From: Pseudomonas zanjanensis
GTDB taxonomy: Bacteria > Pseudomonadota > Gammaproteobacteria > Pseudomonadales > Pseudomonadaceae
DNA: 64,000 nt
Assembly: GCF_014268745.2 (NCBI RefSeq)
Contig: NZ_JABWRB020000002.1
Location: 310,001-374,000 of the forward strand
Reading direction: 5' to 3'
Shown here one piece after another: positions 17,909 through 25,564 of this stretch. Made by a program: the position numbers and the translations under genes. The notes below the pieces were generated by a model. It made no database searches. It worked only from the letters and a program-made list of their open reading frames with translations, and was not told where the DNA came from. Within the stretch, counting starts at the first letter, position 1, and each line of letters starts with the position of its first letter.

Positions 17909-18870
17909 TAGATAGCGTTTCGCAAGCTGAGGTTTTCCGGGTGCGGTTGCAGGTAGACCTGCTGCGCCAGGTAAGGATCGGGGTGCTGGCGCAGGTGATG
18001 CTTGAGCAATGTCAGCGGCACTACCAAGGGCACGATGCCGAGGCGATATTGCCCGATGAGGTGCTGCACCTCTTGTTTGTCCTCGGCGTCGATGTCGCGC
18101 TTGAGATATCCGCTCAGGTGTTGCAGCACGTTGGTGTGGGTGCGGCGGGTGGCGCATTTCTTCAGGGCGGCCATCAATGCGCTGAAATAGCGTGGGCCTA
18201 GCTCGTTGGCATCGGCCTTGCCCATGGTGCCCAGTAGTTTGCCCAGGGCCTTGTACTGCTCCGGGTTGTGGGCCATGAGCAGGTATTTGTAGCGCGAGTG
18301 AAATTCGATCAGGTCGCGACGGGTCAGGCCCTGGCGGCGCAGGGATTGCCAGGCGGCATAGGCAAACACCCGGGTCAGGAAGTTTTCCCGTAGCACCGGG
18401 TCGTTGAGGCGACCGTCTTCCTCCACCGGCAGGTCGGGATGGCGTTCGCAAAAGGCCTGGGCATAGATGCCGCGCCCGCCGCCGTCCTGGGTCACGCCGT
18501 TGTGGTCGTAGACCTTGACCCGCTCCAGTCCGCAGGAGGGCGATTTCTGCATGAAGATGTAGCCGCAGATGTCATCCAGTTCACCCGCCATCTGCCGCCC
18601 GTAGTCGGCCAGTGGCCGGGTCACGTCGAGGTCGCGATTCACCGTGCCGAGCGCCTCGGGGTGTTCGGGGTCGCCCACCAGGCGGATCGGTTCGCGAGGA
18701 ATACCCAGGCCGATAGCGACTTCAGGGCACACCGACACGAAATCGAAGTACTCGACGAGGGTGCGGCTGCACAATGGCGATTGCTTGTGCCCGCCATTGA
18801 AGCGAACTTCAGCCCCCATCAGGCAGGCGCTGATGGCGATTCTGGGTTTGGCGATGGCTGCTTTGGACAT
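17908..18870 (-). CDS. DUF523 / DUF1722 protein (YbgA-like; TudS-type N-domain)
   Basis: This 320-residue protein joins an N-terminal DUF523 domain (about 10-155) to a C-terminal DUF1722 domain (about 185-310). DUF523 includes TudS, a [4Fe-4S] thiouracil desulfidase. Its three conserved cysteines are present in ISACLMG, VCPEVA and SPSCGL. DUF1722 shows the family stretch SRYKYLLMAHN. It is the first gene of the merR-phrB operon, and the candidate light operator lies 25 bp upstream. A role in repair or salvage of thiolated bases is a family-based inference. Confidence 0.88.
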   Translation of the reverse strand: MSKAAIAKPRIAISACLMGAEVRFNGGHKQSPLCSRTLVEYFDFVSVCPEVAIGLGIPREPIRLVGDPEHPEALGTVNRDLDVTRPLADYGRQMAGELDDICGYIFMQKSPSCGLERVKVYDHNGVTQDGGGRGIYAQAFCERHPDLPVEEDGRLNDPVLRENFLTRVFAYAAWQSLRRQGLTRRDLIEFHSRYKYLLMAHNPEQYKALGKLLGTMGKADANELGPRYFSALMAALKKCATRRTHTNVLQHLSGYLKRDIDAEDKQEVQHLIGQYRLGIVPLVVPLTLLKHHLRQHPDPYLAQQVYLQPHPENLSLRNAI

Positions 18871-18894
18871 GGGCGACCTCTGATAGCTAAATCT

Positions 18895-18918
18895 TGTACA
18901 GATTTTTTGCTCTGTACA
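18895..18918 (-). promoter_or_regulatory. Candidate PplR/LitR operator over the DUF523-merR-phrB promoter
   Basis: Two perfect TGTACA palindromes are separated by exactly 12 nt. On the minus strand the distal half forms the -35 hexamer TTGTAC (18914-18919), and CAAGAT at 18891-18896 is a -10 candidate 17 nt away. The arrangement fits the T(G/A)TACA-N12-TGTA(C/T)A operator that I recall for class II LitR. The regulator gene is in the operon it precedes, so autoregulation is likely. Confidence 0.72.
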
Positions 18919-18997
18919 ATATTTCCATCATAGGTCCGAATGTATGCAAGTCAATTGGATTTATCGAAGGGACTGACGCAATGAGTGTCGCAGGCAG

Positions 18998-19021
18998 GCT
19001 GCTGTCTCGTTCGACAGCAGC
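18998..19021. other. Inverted repeat near the end of the flavoprotein gene
   Basis: GCTGCTGTC and GACAGCAGC form 9-bp arms around TCGTTC. It lies 26 bp past the stop of the minus-strand flavoprotein gene, with no T-run, so it could be a weak transcript end. Confidence 0.4.
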
Positions 19022-19046
19022 GGATGACGAGCGCTAACGCGCGATC

Positions 19047-20033
19047 TTATTGCAGGCTGGCATGCAGGCGGCGTGCTGCCTCCTGGCCGCTGAGCCATGC
19101 GCCTTCGACCCGGCCGGACAGGCACCAGTCGCCGCATACATACAGGCCCAGGTCGGCATCGGCCAGGGCGCCCCATTCGTGGCTGCCGGCGGGGCGGGCG
19201 TAGAGCCAGCGATGGGCCACGCTGAAGCTCGGGGCGGGCATCGCACTGTGCAGCAGCTCAGCGAACGCGCCGTGCAGGTGTTCGATCACCGCTTCCTTGG
19301 ACAGGTCGATGTGCTGCCGGCTCCAGTCGCTGGTGGCGTGCAGTACCCAAGTGTCGAGTTTGCTGTCGCGTCCCGGTTTGCTGCGGTTGCGTGCCAGCCA
19401 GTCCAGCGGGCTGTCCTGCACGAAGCAGCCTTCCATGGGCGTATCCAACGGTGCTTCGAAAGCCAGCGCCACGGCCCAGGTCGGGTCCATCTTCACGCCG
19501 GCGGCCACCGCAGCCAGTTTCGGTACGGCCGCCAGCAACGCGGTGGCCTGGGGCGCGGGTGTGGCAATCACCACTTGGCCAAAGGGGCCATGGGTGAAAC
19601 CTTCCGCGTCCTGCAGATGCCAATGTTCCTGGCCGCGGTACACCTCGGTGATCCGGCAGGAAAACTGCACTTGCAGCTTGTCGAGCAAGGCGCGGGTGAT
19701 GGCGCTCATGCGCGGGGTGCCGACCCAGCGGGTCTGCTCGTCCGGCGATGGGCTCAATTGTCCATTCTGGAAGTTGTAGAGCTGCGGGTTCCATTCCGCG
19801 GCCCAGCCGTTGGCTTGCCAGCGCTGGACCTCCGTGACAAAGCGGCGGTCGCGAGCGGTGAAGTATTGCGCGCCCATGTCCAGCGCGCCGGCATCGCTGC
19901 GCTTGCTCGACATGCGTCCGCCACTGCCATGGCTTTTATCGAAGAGTTGAACGACATGCCCGGCCTCCGTCAGGGCCTGGGCGGCTGAAAGTCCGGCGAT
20001 GCCGGTGCCGATGATTGCGATAGGTACAGTCAT
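19047..20033 (-). CDS. FAD-dependent oxidoreductase, renalase-like
   Basis: The 328-residue protein begins MTVPIAIIGTGIAGLSAAQ, a FAD-binding GxGxxG motif, followed by FDKSHGSGGRMSSKR and DMGAQYFTARD, typical of the renalase-like amine-oxidase superfamily. The C-terminal motif LYVCGDWCLSGRVEGAWLSG closes the FAD site. Bacterial renalases oxidise off-pathway dihydropyridine dinucleotides, but the substrate here is not established. The start is ATG 20033; the longer frame begins inside the operator region. A second candidate LitR-type operator precedes it. Confidence 0.85.
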   Translation of the reverse strand: MTVPIAIIGTGIAGLSAAQALTEAGHVVQLFDKSHGSGGRMSSKRSDAGALDMGAQYFTARDRRFVTEVQRWQANGWAAEWNPQLYNFQNGQLSPSPDEQTRWVGTPRMSAITRALLDKLQVQFSCRITEVYRGQEHWHLQDAEGFTHGPFGQVVIATPAPQATALLAAVPKLAAVAAGVKMDPTWAVALAFEAPLDTPMEGCFVQDSPLDWLARNRSKPGRDSKLDTWVLHATSDWSRQHIDLSKEAVIEHLHGAFAELLHSAMPAPSFSVAHRWLYARPAGSHEWGALADADLGLYVCGDWCLSGRVEGAWLSGQEAARRLHASLQ

Positions 20034-20058
20034 GAGGGCCTCGTTTACCTTTCTGTAC

Positions 20059-20087
20059 AGACTACGCCGTCGATTAAACCTGTACAA
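20059..20087 (-). promoter_or_regulatory. Promoter of the renalase-like gene
   Basis: On the minus strand TTGTAC (20082-20087) and TAGTCT (20059-20064) are separated by 17 nt. The -35 box lies inside a TGTACA half-site, and an additional TGTACA (20054-20059) abuts the -10 box. Confidence 0.55.
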
Positions 20088-20104
20088 TTTTGGTTTTTGG
20101 TATA
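20081..20104 (-). promoter_or_regulatory. Second candidate PplR/LitR operator
   Basis: On the minus strand TATACC and TGTACA are separated by exactly 12 nt. This matches the T(G/A)TACA-N12-TGTA(C/T)A pattern with one mismatch. The proximal half overlaps the -35 box. Confidence 0.6.
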
Positions 20105-20229
20105 AGTTTTACCGTTCGCGTTTGGACAGGTTGTCCTATTGTTAAACACAGACCCTGTCCGATACGAAAAATCCCTACCTATAAAAATAGACTAATGGGC
20201 CGGGTAAAACGCGATGCGAGGAACATCTC

Positions 20230-21129
20230 ATGCACATATTGCTGACCGGCGGTACTGGTTTGATCGGACGTCAGCTCTGCCGCCTCTGGTTGCAGCAGGG
20301 GCATCGCTTGACGGTATGGAGTCGTCGACCCGAAGAGGTGGCGAAAATCTGCGGGACATCGGTGCGGGGCGTCGCCAGGCTCGACGAAATTGACGAGCCG
20401 GTGGATGCGGTGGTCAACCTCGCGGGAGCACCGATTGCCGACCGTCCCTGGAGCCATAAACGCAAGATGCTGTTGTGGAGCAGTCGCATCACGTTGACCG
20501 AAGTTTTGCTGGCGTGGCTGGGGCGTTGCGAGCAGAAACCGCAGGTGTTGATTTCCGGTTCCGCGGTGGGTTGGTACGGCGATGGTGGCGAGCGTGAGTT
20601 GACCGAGGAGTCGGGGCCGGTGAGCGAAGATTTCGCCAGCCAGTTGTGCATCGCCTGGGAAGAAACCGCGCAGCGGGCCGAGGCCTTGGGCCTGCGCGTG
20701 GTGCTGGTGCGTACCGGCCTGGTCCTGTCTGCCGAGGGCGGCTTTTTGTCGCGGCTGCTGCTGCCGTTCAAACTGGCGCTGGGCGGGCGTATCGGCAATG
20801 GTCGGCAGTGGATGCCATGGGTTCATATTGACGATCAAATCGCCCTGATTGATTTTCTTCTGCACCGCACCGATGCCAGCGGTCCTTATAATGCGTGCGC
20901 GCCGAACCCGGTGCGCAACCGCGATTTTGCCAAGGCCCTGGGGCGCGTCTTGCATCGGCCGGCCGTGGTGCCGATGCCGGAGCTTGCGCTGAAGGTCACG
21001 CTGGGGGAATTGTCCTTGCTGTTGCTCGGCGGCCAGCGCGCCACGCCGGCCCGATTGCAGGCGGCGGGTTTCACATTCCGGTTCACTGATTTGCCCGCGG
21101 CCCTGGAAGACTTGTCCAGCCGCCTTTGA
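20230..21129 (+). CDS. TIGR01777-family NAD-dependent epimerase-like protein (YfcH type)
   Basis: The 299-residue protein starts MHILLTGGTGLIGRQLC, the Rossmann motif of extended SDR epimerases. It contains NLAGAPIADRPW and SGSAVGWYGDGGER, characteristic of the YfcH/SulA-named subgroup. It lies 13 bp before hemH and divergent from the renalase-like gene. The substrate is unknown. The name SulA, sometimes given to this group, should not be read as the SOS division inhibitor. Confidence 0.9.
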   Translation: MHILLTGGTGLIGRQLCRLWLQQGHRLTVWSRRPEEVAKICGTSVRGVARLDEIDEPVDAVVNLAGAPIADRPWSHKRKMLLWSSRITLTEVLLAWLGRCEQKPQVLISGSAVGWYGDGGERELTEESGPVSEDFASQLCIAWEETAQRAEALGLRVVLVRTGLVLSAEGGFLSRLLLPFKLALGGRIGNGRQWMPWVHIDDQIALIDFLLHRTDASGPYNACAPNPVRNRDFAKALGRVLHRPAVVPMPELALKVTLGELSLLLLGGQRATPARLQAAGFTFRFTDLPAALEDLSSRL

Positions 21130-21142
21130 AATAGGACGTTGC

Positions 21143-22168
21143 ATGACCGATCACGCGTTGCTTCTGGTGAATCTGGGTTCGCCTGCCTCCACCTCGGTGG
21201 CCGATGTGCGCCGCTACCTCAATCAATTCCTGATGGATCCGTATGTCATCGACCTGCCATGGCCGGTGCGGCGCTTGCTGGTATCGCTGATCCTGATCAA
21301 GCGTCCCGAGCAGTCGGCCCATGCCTACGCCTCGATCTGGTGGGAGGAGGGTTCGCCGCTGGTGGTGCTCAGTCGCCGGCTGCAACAGGCCATGACCGCG
21401 CAGTGGACCCAGGGCCCGGTGGAACTGGCGATGCGTTATGGCGAGCCGTCCATTGAATCGGCGCTCGTGCGGCTGGCGAGCCAGGGACACAAGAAGATCA
21501 CCTTGGCGCCGTTGTACCCGCAGTTCGCCGACAGCACCGTGACCACGGTGATCGAGGAGGCCAAGCGGGTCGTGCGGGAAAAGAAACTCGATGTGCAGTT
21601 TTCGATCCTCCAGCCGTTCTACGATCAGCCGGAATACCTCGACGCCCTGGTCACCAGCGCCAAGCCGTACCTGATGCAGGAACACGATCATCTGTTGTTG
21701 AGTTTTCACGGCCTGCCGGAACGGCACCTGACCAAGCTCGACCCAACGGGGTTCCATTGCTTCAGGGATGCCGACTGCTGCAAGAACGCGCCGCCGGAGG
21801 TCATGGCCACCTGTTACCGCGCGCAATGCATCCGTACGGCCGAACTGTTCGCCCAACGCATGGGGCTGGCGGACGGCAAATGGTCGGTGTCGTTCCAGTC
21901 GCGCTTGGGACGGGCCAAGTGGATCGAACCCTACACCGAGGCGCGTCTCGATGAACTGGCTAAAAGCGGCGTGAAGAAGGTGTTGGTGATGTGCCCGGCG
22001 TTCGTCGCCGACTGCATTGAAACCCTGGAGGAAATCGGCGATCGCGGCCGCGAGCAGTTCCGCGAAGCGGGTGGGGATGAATTGGTGTTGGTGCCTTGCC
22101 TCAATGATGAGCCGCAGTGGGCGAAGGCGTTGAGTACCCTCTGCGAACGGGCGCCGATAGCTCTGTAG
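21143..22168 (+). CDS. hemH: Ferrochelatase
   Basis: HemH inserts ferrous iron into protoporphyrin IX, the last step of haem synthesis. The 341-residue protein has the N-terminal LLVNLGSPAS motif, the active-site His in LLSFHGLPERH, and a conserved C-terminal stretch CPAFVADCIETLEEI. Four cysteines (DADCCKNAPP, ATCYRAQC) may form the cluster site seen in some ferrochelatases. It is in an apparent operon with the epimerase-like gene, near photolyase genes as in other pseudomonads. Confidence 0.97.
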   Translation: MTDHALLLVNLGSPASTSVADVRRYLNQFLMDPYVIDLPWPVRRLLVSLILIKRPEQSAHAYASIWWEEGSPLVVLSRRLQQAMTAQWTQGPVELAMRYGEPSIESALVRLASQGHKKITLAPLYPQFADSTVTTVIEEAKRVVREKKLDVQFSILQPFYDQPEYLDALVTSAKPYLMQEHDHLLLSFHGLPERHLTKLDPTGFHCFRDADCCKNAPPEVMATCYRAQCIRTAELFAQRMGLADGKWSVSFQSRLGRAKWIEPYTEARLDELAKSGVKKVLVMCPAFVADCIETLEEIGDRGREQFREAGGDELVLVPCLNDEPQWAKALSTLCERAPIAL

Positions 22169-22179
22169 ATTTCAGCGGC

Positions 22180-22280
22180 CCCTTCGCGAGCAAGCCCGCT
22201 CCCACATTGGATCTTTGTCGTTCACAAAGTTTGTGTACGCTGAGGATCAAGTGTGGGAGCGGGCTTGCTCGCGAAGAGGG
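22180..22280. repeat. REPIN, family B (inverted pair)
   Basis: Outward arms CTTCGCGAGCAAGCCCGC and GCGGGCTTGCTCGCGAAG flank about 60 nt. It separates the convergent hemH and uraA genes. Confidence 0.9.
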
Positions 22281-22300
22281 CCTGTCAGACAACAGAACTT

Positions 22301-23575
22301 TTAAATCAGCGGCTCATCCACCTTCTTCTGCTTCCAACCGTCATTACCCGGCAGCAGCAGGTTCAGCGCGATCGCCACCACCGCGCACAGCGCGATGCCT
22401 TTGAGGCCGAAGTCGTCCGGGCCGGTGCCGGTGCCCACCAGCACACCGCCGATGCCGAACACCAGCGTCACCGAAACGATCACCAGGTTGCGCGCCTCGC
22501 CCAGGTCGATCTTGTGGCGGATCAGCGTGTTCATGCCCACCGCCGCAATCGAGCCGAACAACAGGCACAGGATCCCGCCCATCACCGGCACCGGGATGCT
22601 TTGCAGCAGCGCGCCGAACTTGCCGATGAACGCCAGGCTGATGGCAAAGATCGCCGCCCAGGTCATGATCTTCGGGTTGTAGTTCTTGGTCAGCATCACC
22701 GCGCCGGTCACTTCGGCGTAGGTGGTGTTGGGCGGGCCGCCGAACAGGCCGGCGGTGGTGGTGGCAATGCCGTCACCCAGCAGCGTGCGATGCAGGCCGG
22801 GTTTTTTCAGGTAGTCGCGACCGGTCACGCTGCCTACGGCAATCACCCCACCGATGTGCTCGATGGCCGGCGCCAGGGCGACCGGCACGATGAACAGGAT
22901 CGCCTGCCAGTTGAACTCCGGCGCGGTGAAGGCCGGCAGGGCGAACCATGGCGCGGCGGCGATTTTCGCGGTGTCCACGACACCGAAGAAAAACGCCATG
23001 GCAAAGCCCACCAGCACGCCGGAAATGATCGGCACCAGGCGGAAAATGCCTTTGCCGAACACCGCGACGATCAAGGTCGTGAGCAGGGCCGGCATCGAAA
23101 TCATCATCGCGGTCTGATAATGAATCAGCTCGGTGCCGTCGCCGGCCTTGCCCATCGCCATGTTGGCGGCAATCGGCGCCATGGCCAGGCCGATGGAGAT
23201 GATCACCGGGCCAATCACCACCGGCGGCAGCAGCCGATCGATGAACCCGGTGCCCTTGATCTTCACCGCCAGGCCCAGGAAGGTGTAGACGAAACCCGCC
23301 GCCATCACGCCGCCCATGGTCGCGGCCAGGCCGAACTGGCCTTTGGCGAGGATGATCGGGGTGATGAAGGCAAAGCTCGAGGCCAGGAACACCGGTACCT
23401 GGCGCCCAGTGACGACCTGGAACAGGATCGTTCCCAGACCGGCGGTGAACAGCGCCACGTTAGGGTCCAGCCCGGTGATCAGCGGCATCAATACCAGCGC
23501 GCCGAAGGCGACGAACAGCATCTGGGCACCGGACAGGATCTGGCGCCAGAGCGGATCGTTGAACTCGTCTTGCAT
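22301..23575 (-). CDS. uraA: Uracil permease (NCS2 family)
   Basis: This 424-residue inner-membrane protein has about 14 hydrophobic segments and the NCS2 signature with Glu in APAIEHIGG and the motif NTTYAEVTGA. It imports uracil, which Upp converts to UMP. Its ATG follows the upp stop by 2 bp, so the two are coupled. The open frame continues through upp in another register, which is not real coding. Confidence 0.94.
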   Translation of the reverse strand: MQDEFNDPLWRQILSGAQMLFVAFGALVLMPLITGLDPNVALFTAGLGTILFQVVTGRQVPVFLASSFAFITPIILAKGQFGLAATMGGVMAAGFVYTFLGLAVKIKGTGFIDRLLPPVVIGPVIISIGLAMAPIAANMAMGKAGDGTELIHYQTAMMISMPALLTTLIVAVFGKGIFRLVPIISGVLVGFAMAFFFGVVDTAKIAAAPWFALPAFTAPEFNWQAILFIVPVALAPAIEHIGGVIAVGSVTGRDYLKKPGLHRTLLGDGIATTTAGLFGGPPNTTYAEVTGAVMLTKNYNPKIMTWAAIFAISLAFIGKFGALLQSIPVPVMGGILCLLFGSIAAVGMNTLIRHKIDLGEARNLVIVSVTLVFGIGGVLVGTGTGPDDFGLKGIALCAVVAIALNLLLPGNDGWKQKKVDEPLI

Positions 23576-23577
23576 GC

Positions 23578-24216
23578 TCAAGCGTCCTTCTGCTTGGTGC
23601 CGAAGATCTTGTCGCCGGCATCGCCCAGGCCCGGGATGATGTAGCCATGTTCGTTGAGTTTCTGGTCGATGGACGCGGTGTAGATGGTCACATCCGGGTG
23701 GGCGTCCTGCACGGCCTTGATGCCTTCGGGGGCCGCGACCAGCACCATGGCGCGGATGTCCCGGCAACCGGCTTTTTTCAGCAGGTCGATGGTGGCGACC
23801 ATGGAGCTGCCAGTGGCGAGCATCGGGTCGATGATCATCGCCAGGCGCTCGTCGATTTCCGGCACCAGTTTTTCCAGGTAGGTATGCGCTTGCAGGGTCT
23901 GCTCGTTGCGAGCCACGCCCACGGCGCTGACCTTGGCCCCGGGGATCAGGCTCAGGACGCCCTCGAGCATGCCGATGCCGGCGCGCAGGATCGGCACCAC
24001 GGTGATTTTCTTGCCGGCGATTTTCTCGACCTGGACCGTACCGGCCCAACCGTCGATGTCATAGGACTCCAGCGGCAGGTCCTTGGTGGCTTCGTAGGTG
24101 AGCAGGGCACCGACTTCCTGGGCCAGTTCACGGAAGTTCTTCGTGCTGATATCGGCGCGGCGCATCAGGCCGAGTTTGTGTCTGATCAGCGGGTGGCGGA
24201 TCTCGAGGATGGGCAT
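23578..24216 (-). CDS. upp: Uracil phosphoribosyltransferase
   Basis: Upp makes UMP from uracil and PRPP in pyrimidine salvage. The 212-residue protein has the PRPP-binding loop IDPMLATGSSM and the uracil site near the C-terminus (YIIPGLGDAGDKIFGT). The start is ATG 24216 (MPILEIRHPLIRHK), and the next gene is its transporter uraA. Confidence 0.97.
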   Translation of the reverse strand: MPILEIRHPLIRHKLGLMRRADISTKNFRELAQEVGALLTYEATKDLPLESYDIDGWAGTVQVEKIAGKKITVVPILRAGIGMLEGVLSLIPGAKVSAVGVARNEQTLQAHTYLEKLVPEIDERLAMIIDPMLATGSSMVATIDLLKKAGCRDIRAMVLVAAPEGIKAVQDAHPDVTIYTASIDQKLNEHGYIIPGLGDAGDKIFGTKQKDA

Positions 24217-24378
24217 GGGGAAGGCTCCGGCGGCGGGCAAAAAAACCGGCCTAGATTAATCTATCCGAGGGTGTTGTCCTATAGACAATACAGAACGTTA
24301 GTCCACAAACGCTTGATCTGGCCGGGCGGGATGCGTACCTTTGCCGGCTTTTCCGAACCCTGCCCCTTGGAGAGCGCC

Positions 24379-24936
24379 ATGTCCGCTGATCTCGAGCATA
24401 TCCGTCAAATCATGCGAGAGGCTGACTGCCTGTACACCGAAGCCGAAGTCGAAGCGGCCATCGCCCGTGTCGGTGCGCAAATCAACGAGCAACTGGCCGA
24501 TGCCAATCCGGTGGTGTTCTGCGTGATGAACGGCGGGCTGATTTTCTCCGGCAAGCTGTTGACCTACCTGAACTTCCCCCTGGAAGCGTCCTACCTGCAC
24601 GCGACGCGTTATCGCAACGAAACCAGCGGCGGCGATCTGTTTTGGAAAGCCAAGCCGGAAGTCTCGTTCATCGACCGCGACGTGCTGATCATCGATGACA
24701 TCCTCGACGAAGGTCACACCCTGGGCGCAATCATCGACTTCTGCAAACACGCCGGCGCCCGTGCCGTGCACACCGCCGTGCTGATCGACAAGGACCATGA
24801 CCGCAAGGCGCGGCCGGACTTGAAAGCCGATTTCGTCGGCCTGCCATGCATCGACCGCTACATCTTCGGTTATGGCATGGACTACAAAGGTTACTGGCGC
24901 AACGCCAATGGCATCTTCGCCGTCAAGGGCATGTAA
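24379..24936 (+). CDS. hpt: Hypoxanthine-guanine phosphoribosyltransferase
   Basis: The 185-residue enzyme converts hypoxanthine or guanine with PRPP to IMP or GMP. Key motifs are the PRPP loop LIIDDILDEGHT and CVMNGGL near the N-terminus. The gene diverges from upp across 162 bp, so pyrimidine and purine salvage share an intergenic region. The start ATG 24379 has TTGGAGAG upstream. Confidence 0.94.
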   Translation: MSADLEHIRQIMREADCLYTEAEVEAAIARVGAQINEQLADANPVVFCVMNGGLIFSGKLLTYLNFPLEASYLHATRYRNETSGGDLFWKAKPEVSFIDRDVLIIDDILDEGHTLGAIIDFCKHAGARAVHTAVLIDKDHDRKARPDLKADFVGLPCIDRYIFGYGMDYKGYWRNANGIFAVKGM

Positions 24937-24939
24937 TCG

Positions 24940-25413
24940 ATGACTCGGCCAAGCTTTCTGGAACAAGCGCTGTTCGATGAGTTGGCCGAGAAAGCCGCGG
25001 CCAATCCTCGCGGGCGGCAGCACCATAATTTCCATGGGATGGATGAGCCGTGCCATCGCATGGCGGTGGGTTTGCAGCCTTCCACCTACATCCCGCCGCA
25101 CCGTCACCTGAGTGCCGACAAGGCGGAAACCTTGCTGGTGCTCAAGGGCCGATTGGGGGTGTTGATTTTTGACCAGGCCGGTGCGGTGGTGGACAAGCGC
25201 ATCCTGCAGGCCGGCGGCGATTGCCTCGGCGTCGACTTGCCGGCTGGCGTGTACCACGGCTTGGTGGTGCTGGAAGCCGACAGCCTGATGTTCGAATGCA
25301 AGGCCGGCCCTTACCGGCCCGTGGGCGAGGGCGAACTGGCCCATTGGGCGCCCCGCGAAGGCGAGCCTGGCGTAGCGCAATACCACGCCTGGATGCGCGC
25401 CCAATTCGCCTAG
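24940..25413 (+). CDS. WbuC-family cupin-fold metalloprotein
   Basis: This 157-residue protein has the single cupin barrel, with metal-binding histidines in PPHRHLSADKAE and a second cupin motif in VYHGLVVLE. It resembles WbuC proteins found near O-antigen genes, though here it follows hpt by 3 bp. No signal peptide is visible. Its substrate is unknown. Confidence 0.85.
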   Translation: MTRPSFLEQALFDELAEKAAANPRGRQHHNFHGMDEPCHRMAVGLQPSTYIPPHRHLSADKAETLLVLKGRLGVLIFDQAGAVVDKRILQAGGDCLGVDLPAGVYHGLVVLEADSLMFECKAGPYRPVGEGELAHWAPREGEPGVAQYHAWMRAQFA

Positions 25414-25434
25414 CACCTGTGGCCTGAGAGCTTT

Positions 25435-25546
25435 TGTGGCGAGGGAGCTTGCTCCCGCTTGGGTGCGGAGCACCCACCTGCAATTGCACAACTCCACCCC
25501 AAGGGGCTGCTACGCAGCCCAGCGGGAGCAAGCTCCCTCGCCACAA
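25435..25546. repeat. REPIN, family A
   Basis: Left arm TGTGGCGAGGGAGCTTGC, right arm its complement, enclosing about 70 nt. It lies between the convergent cupin and SulP genes. Confidence 0.9.
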
Positions 25547-25564
25547 AGGCTCCCTTGCTACAGA

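Noticed and set aside
20054..20059. Third TGTACA as a separate full operator
   Set aside because: No partner half-site at 12 nt on either side; treated as an extra half-site.
22301..24049. A single 582-residue protein spanning upp and uraA
   Set aside because: The upstream part is an out-of-register reading of upp; UraA starts at ATG 23575.
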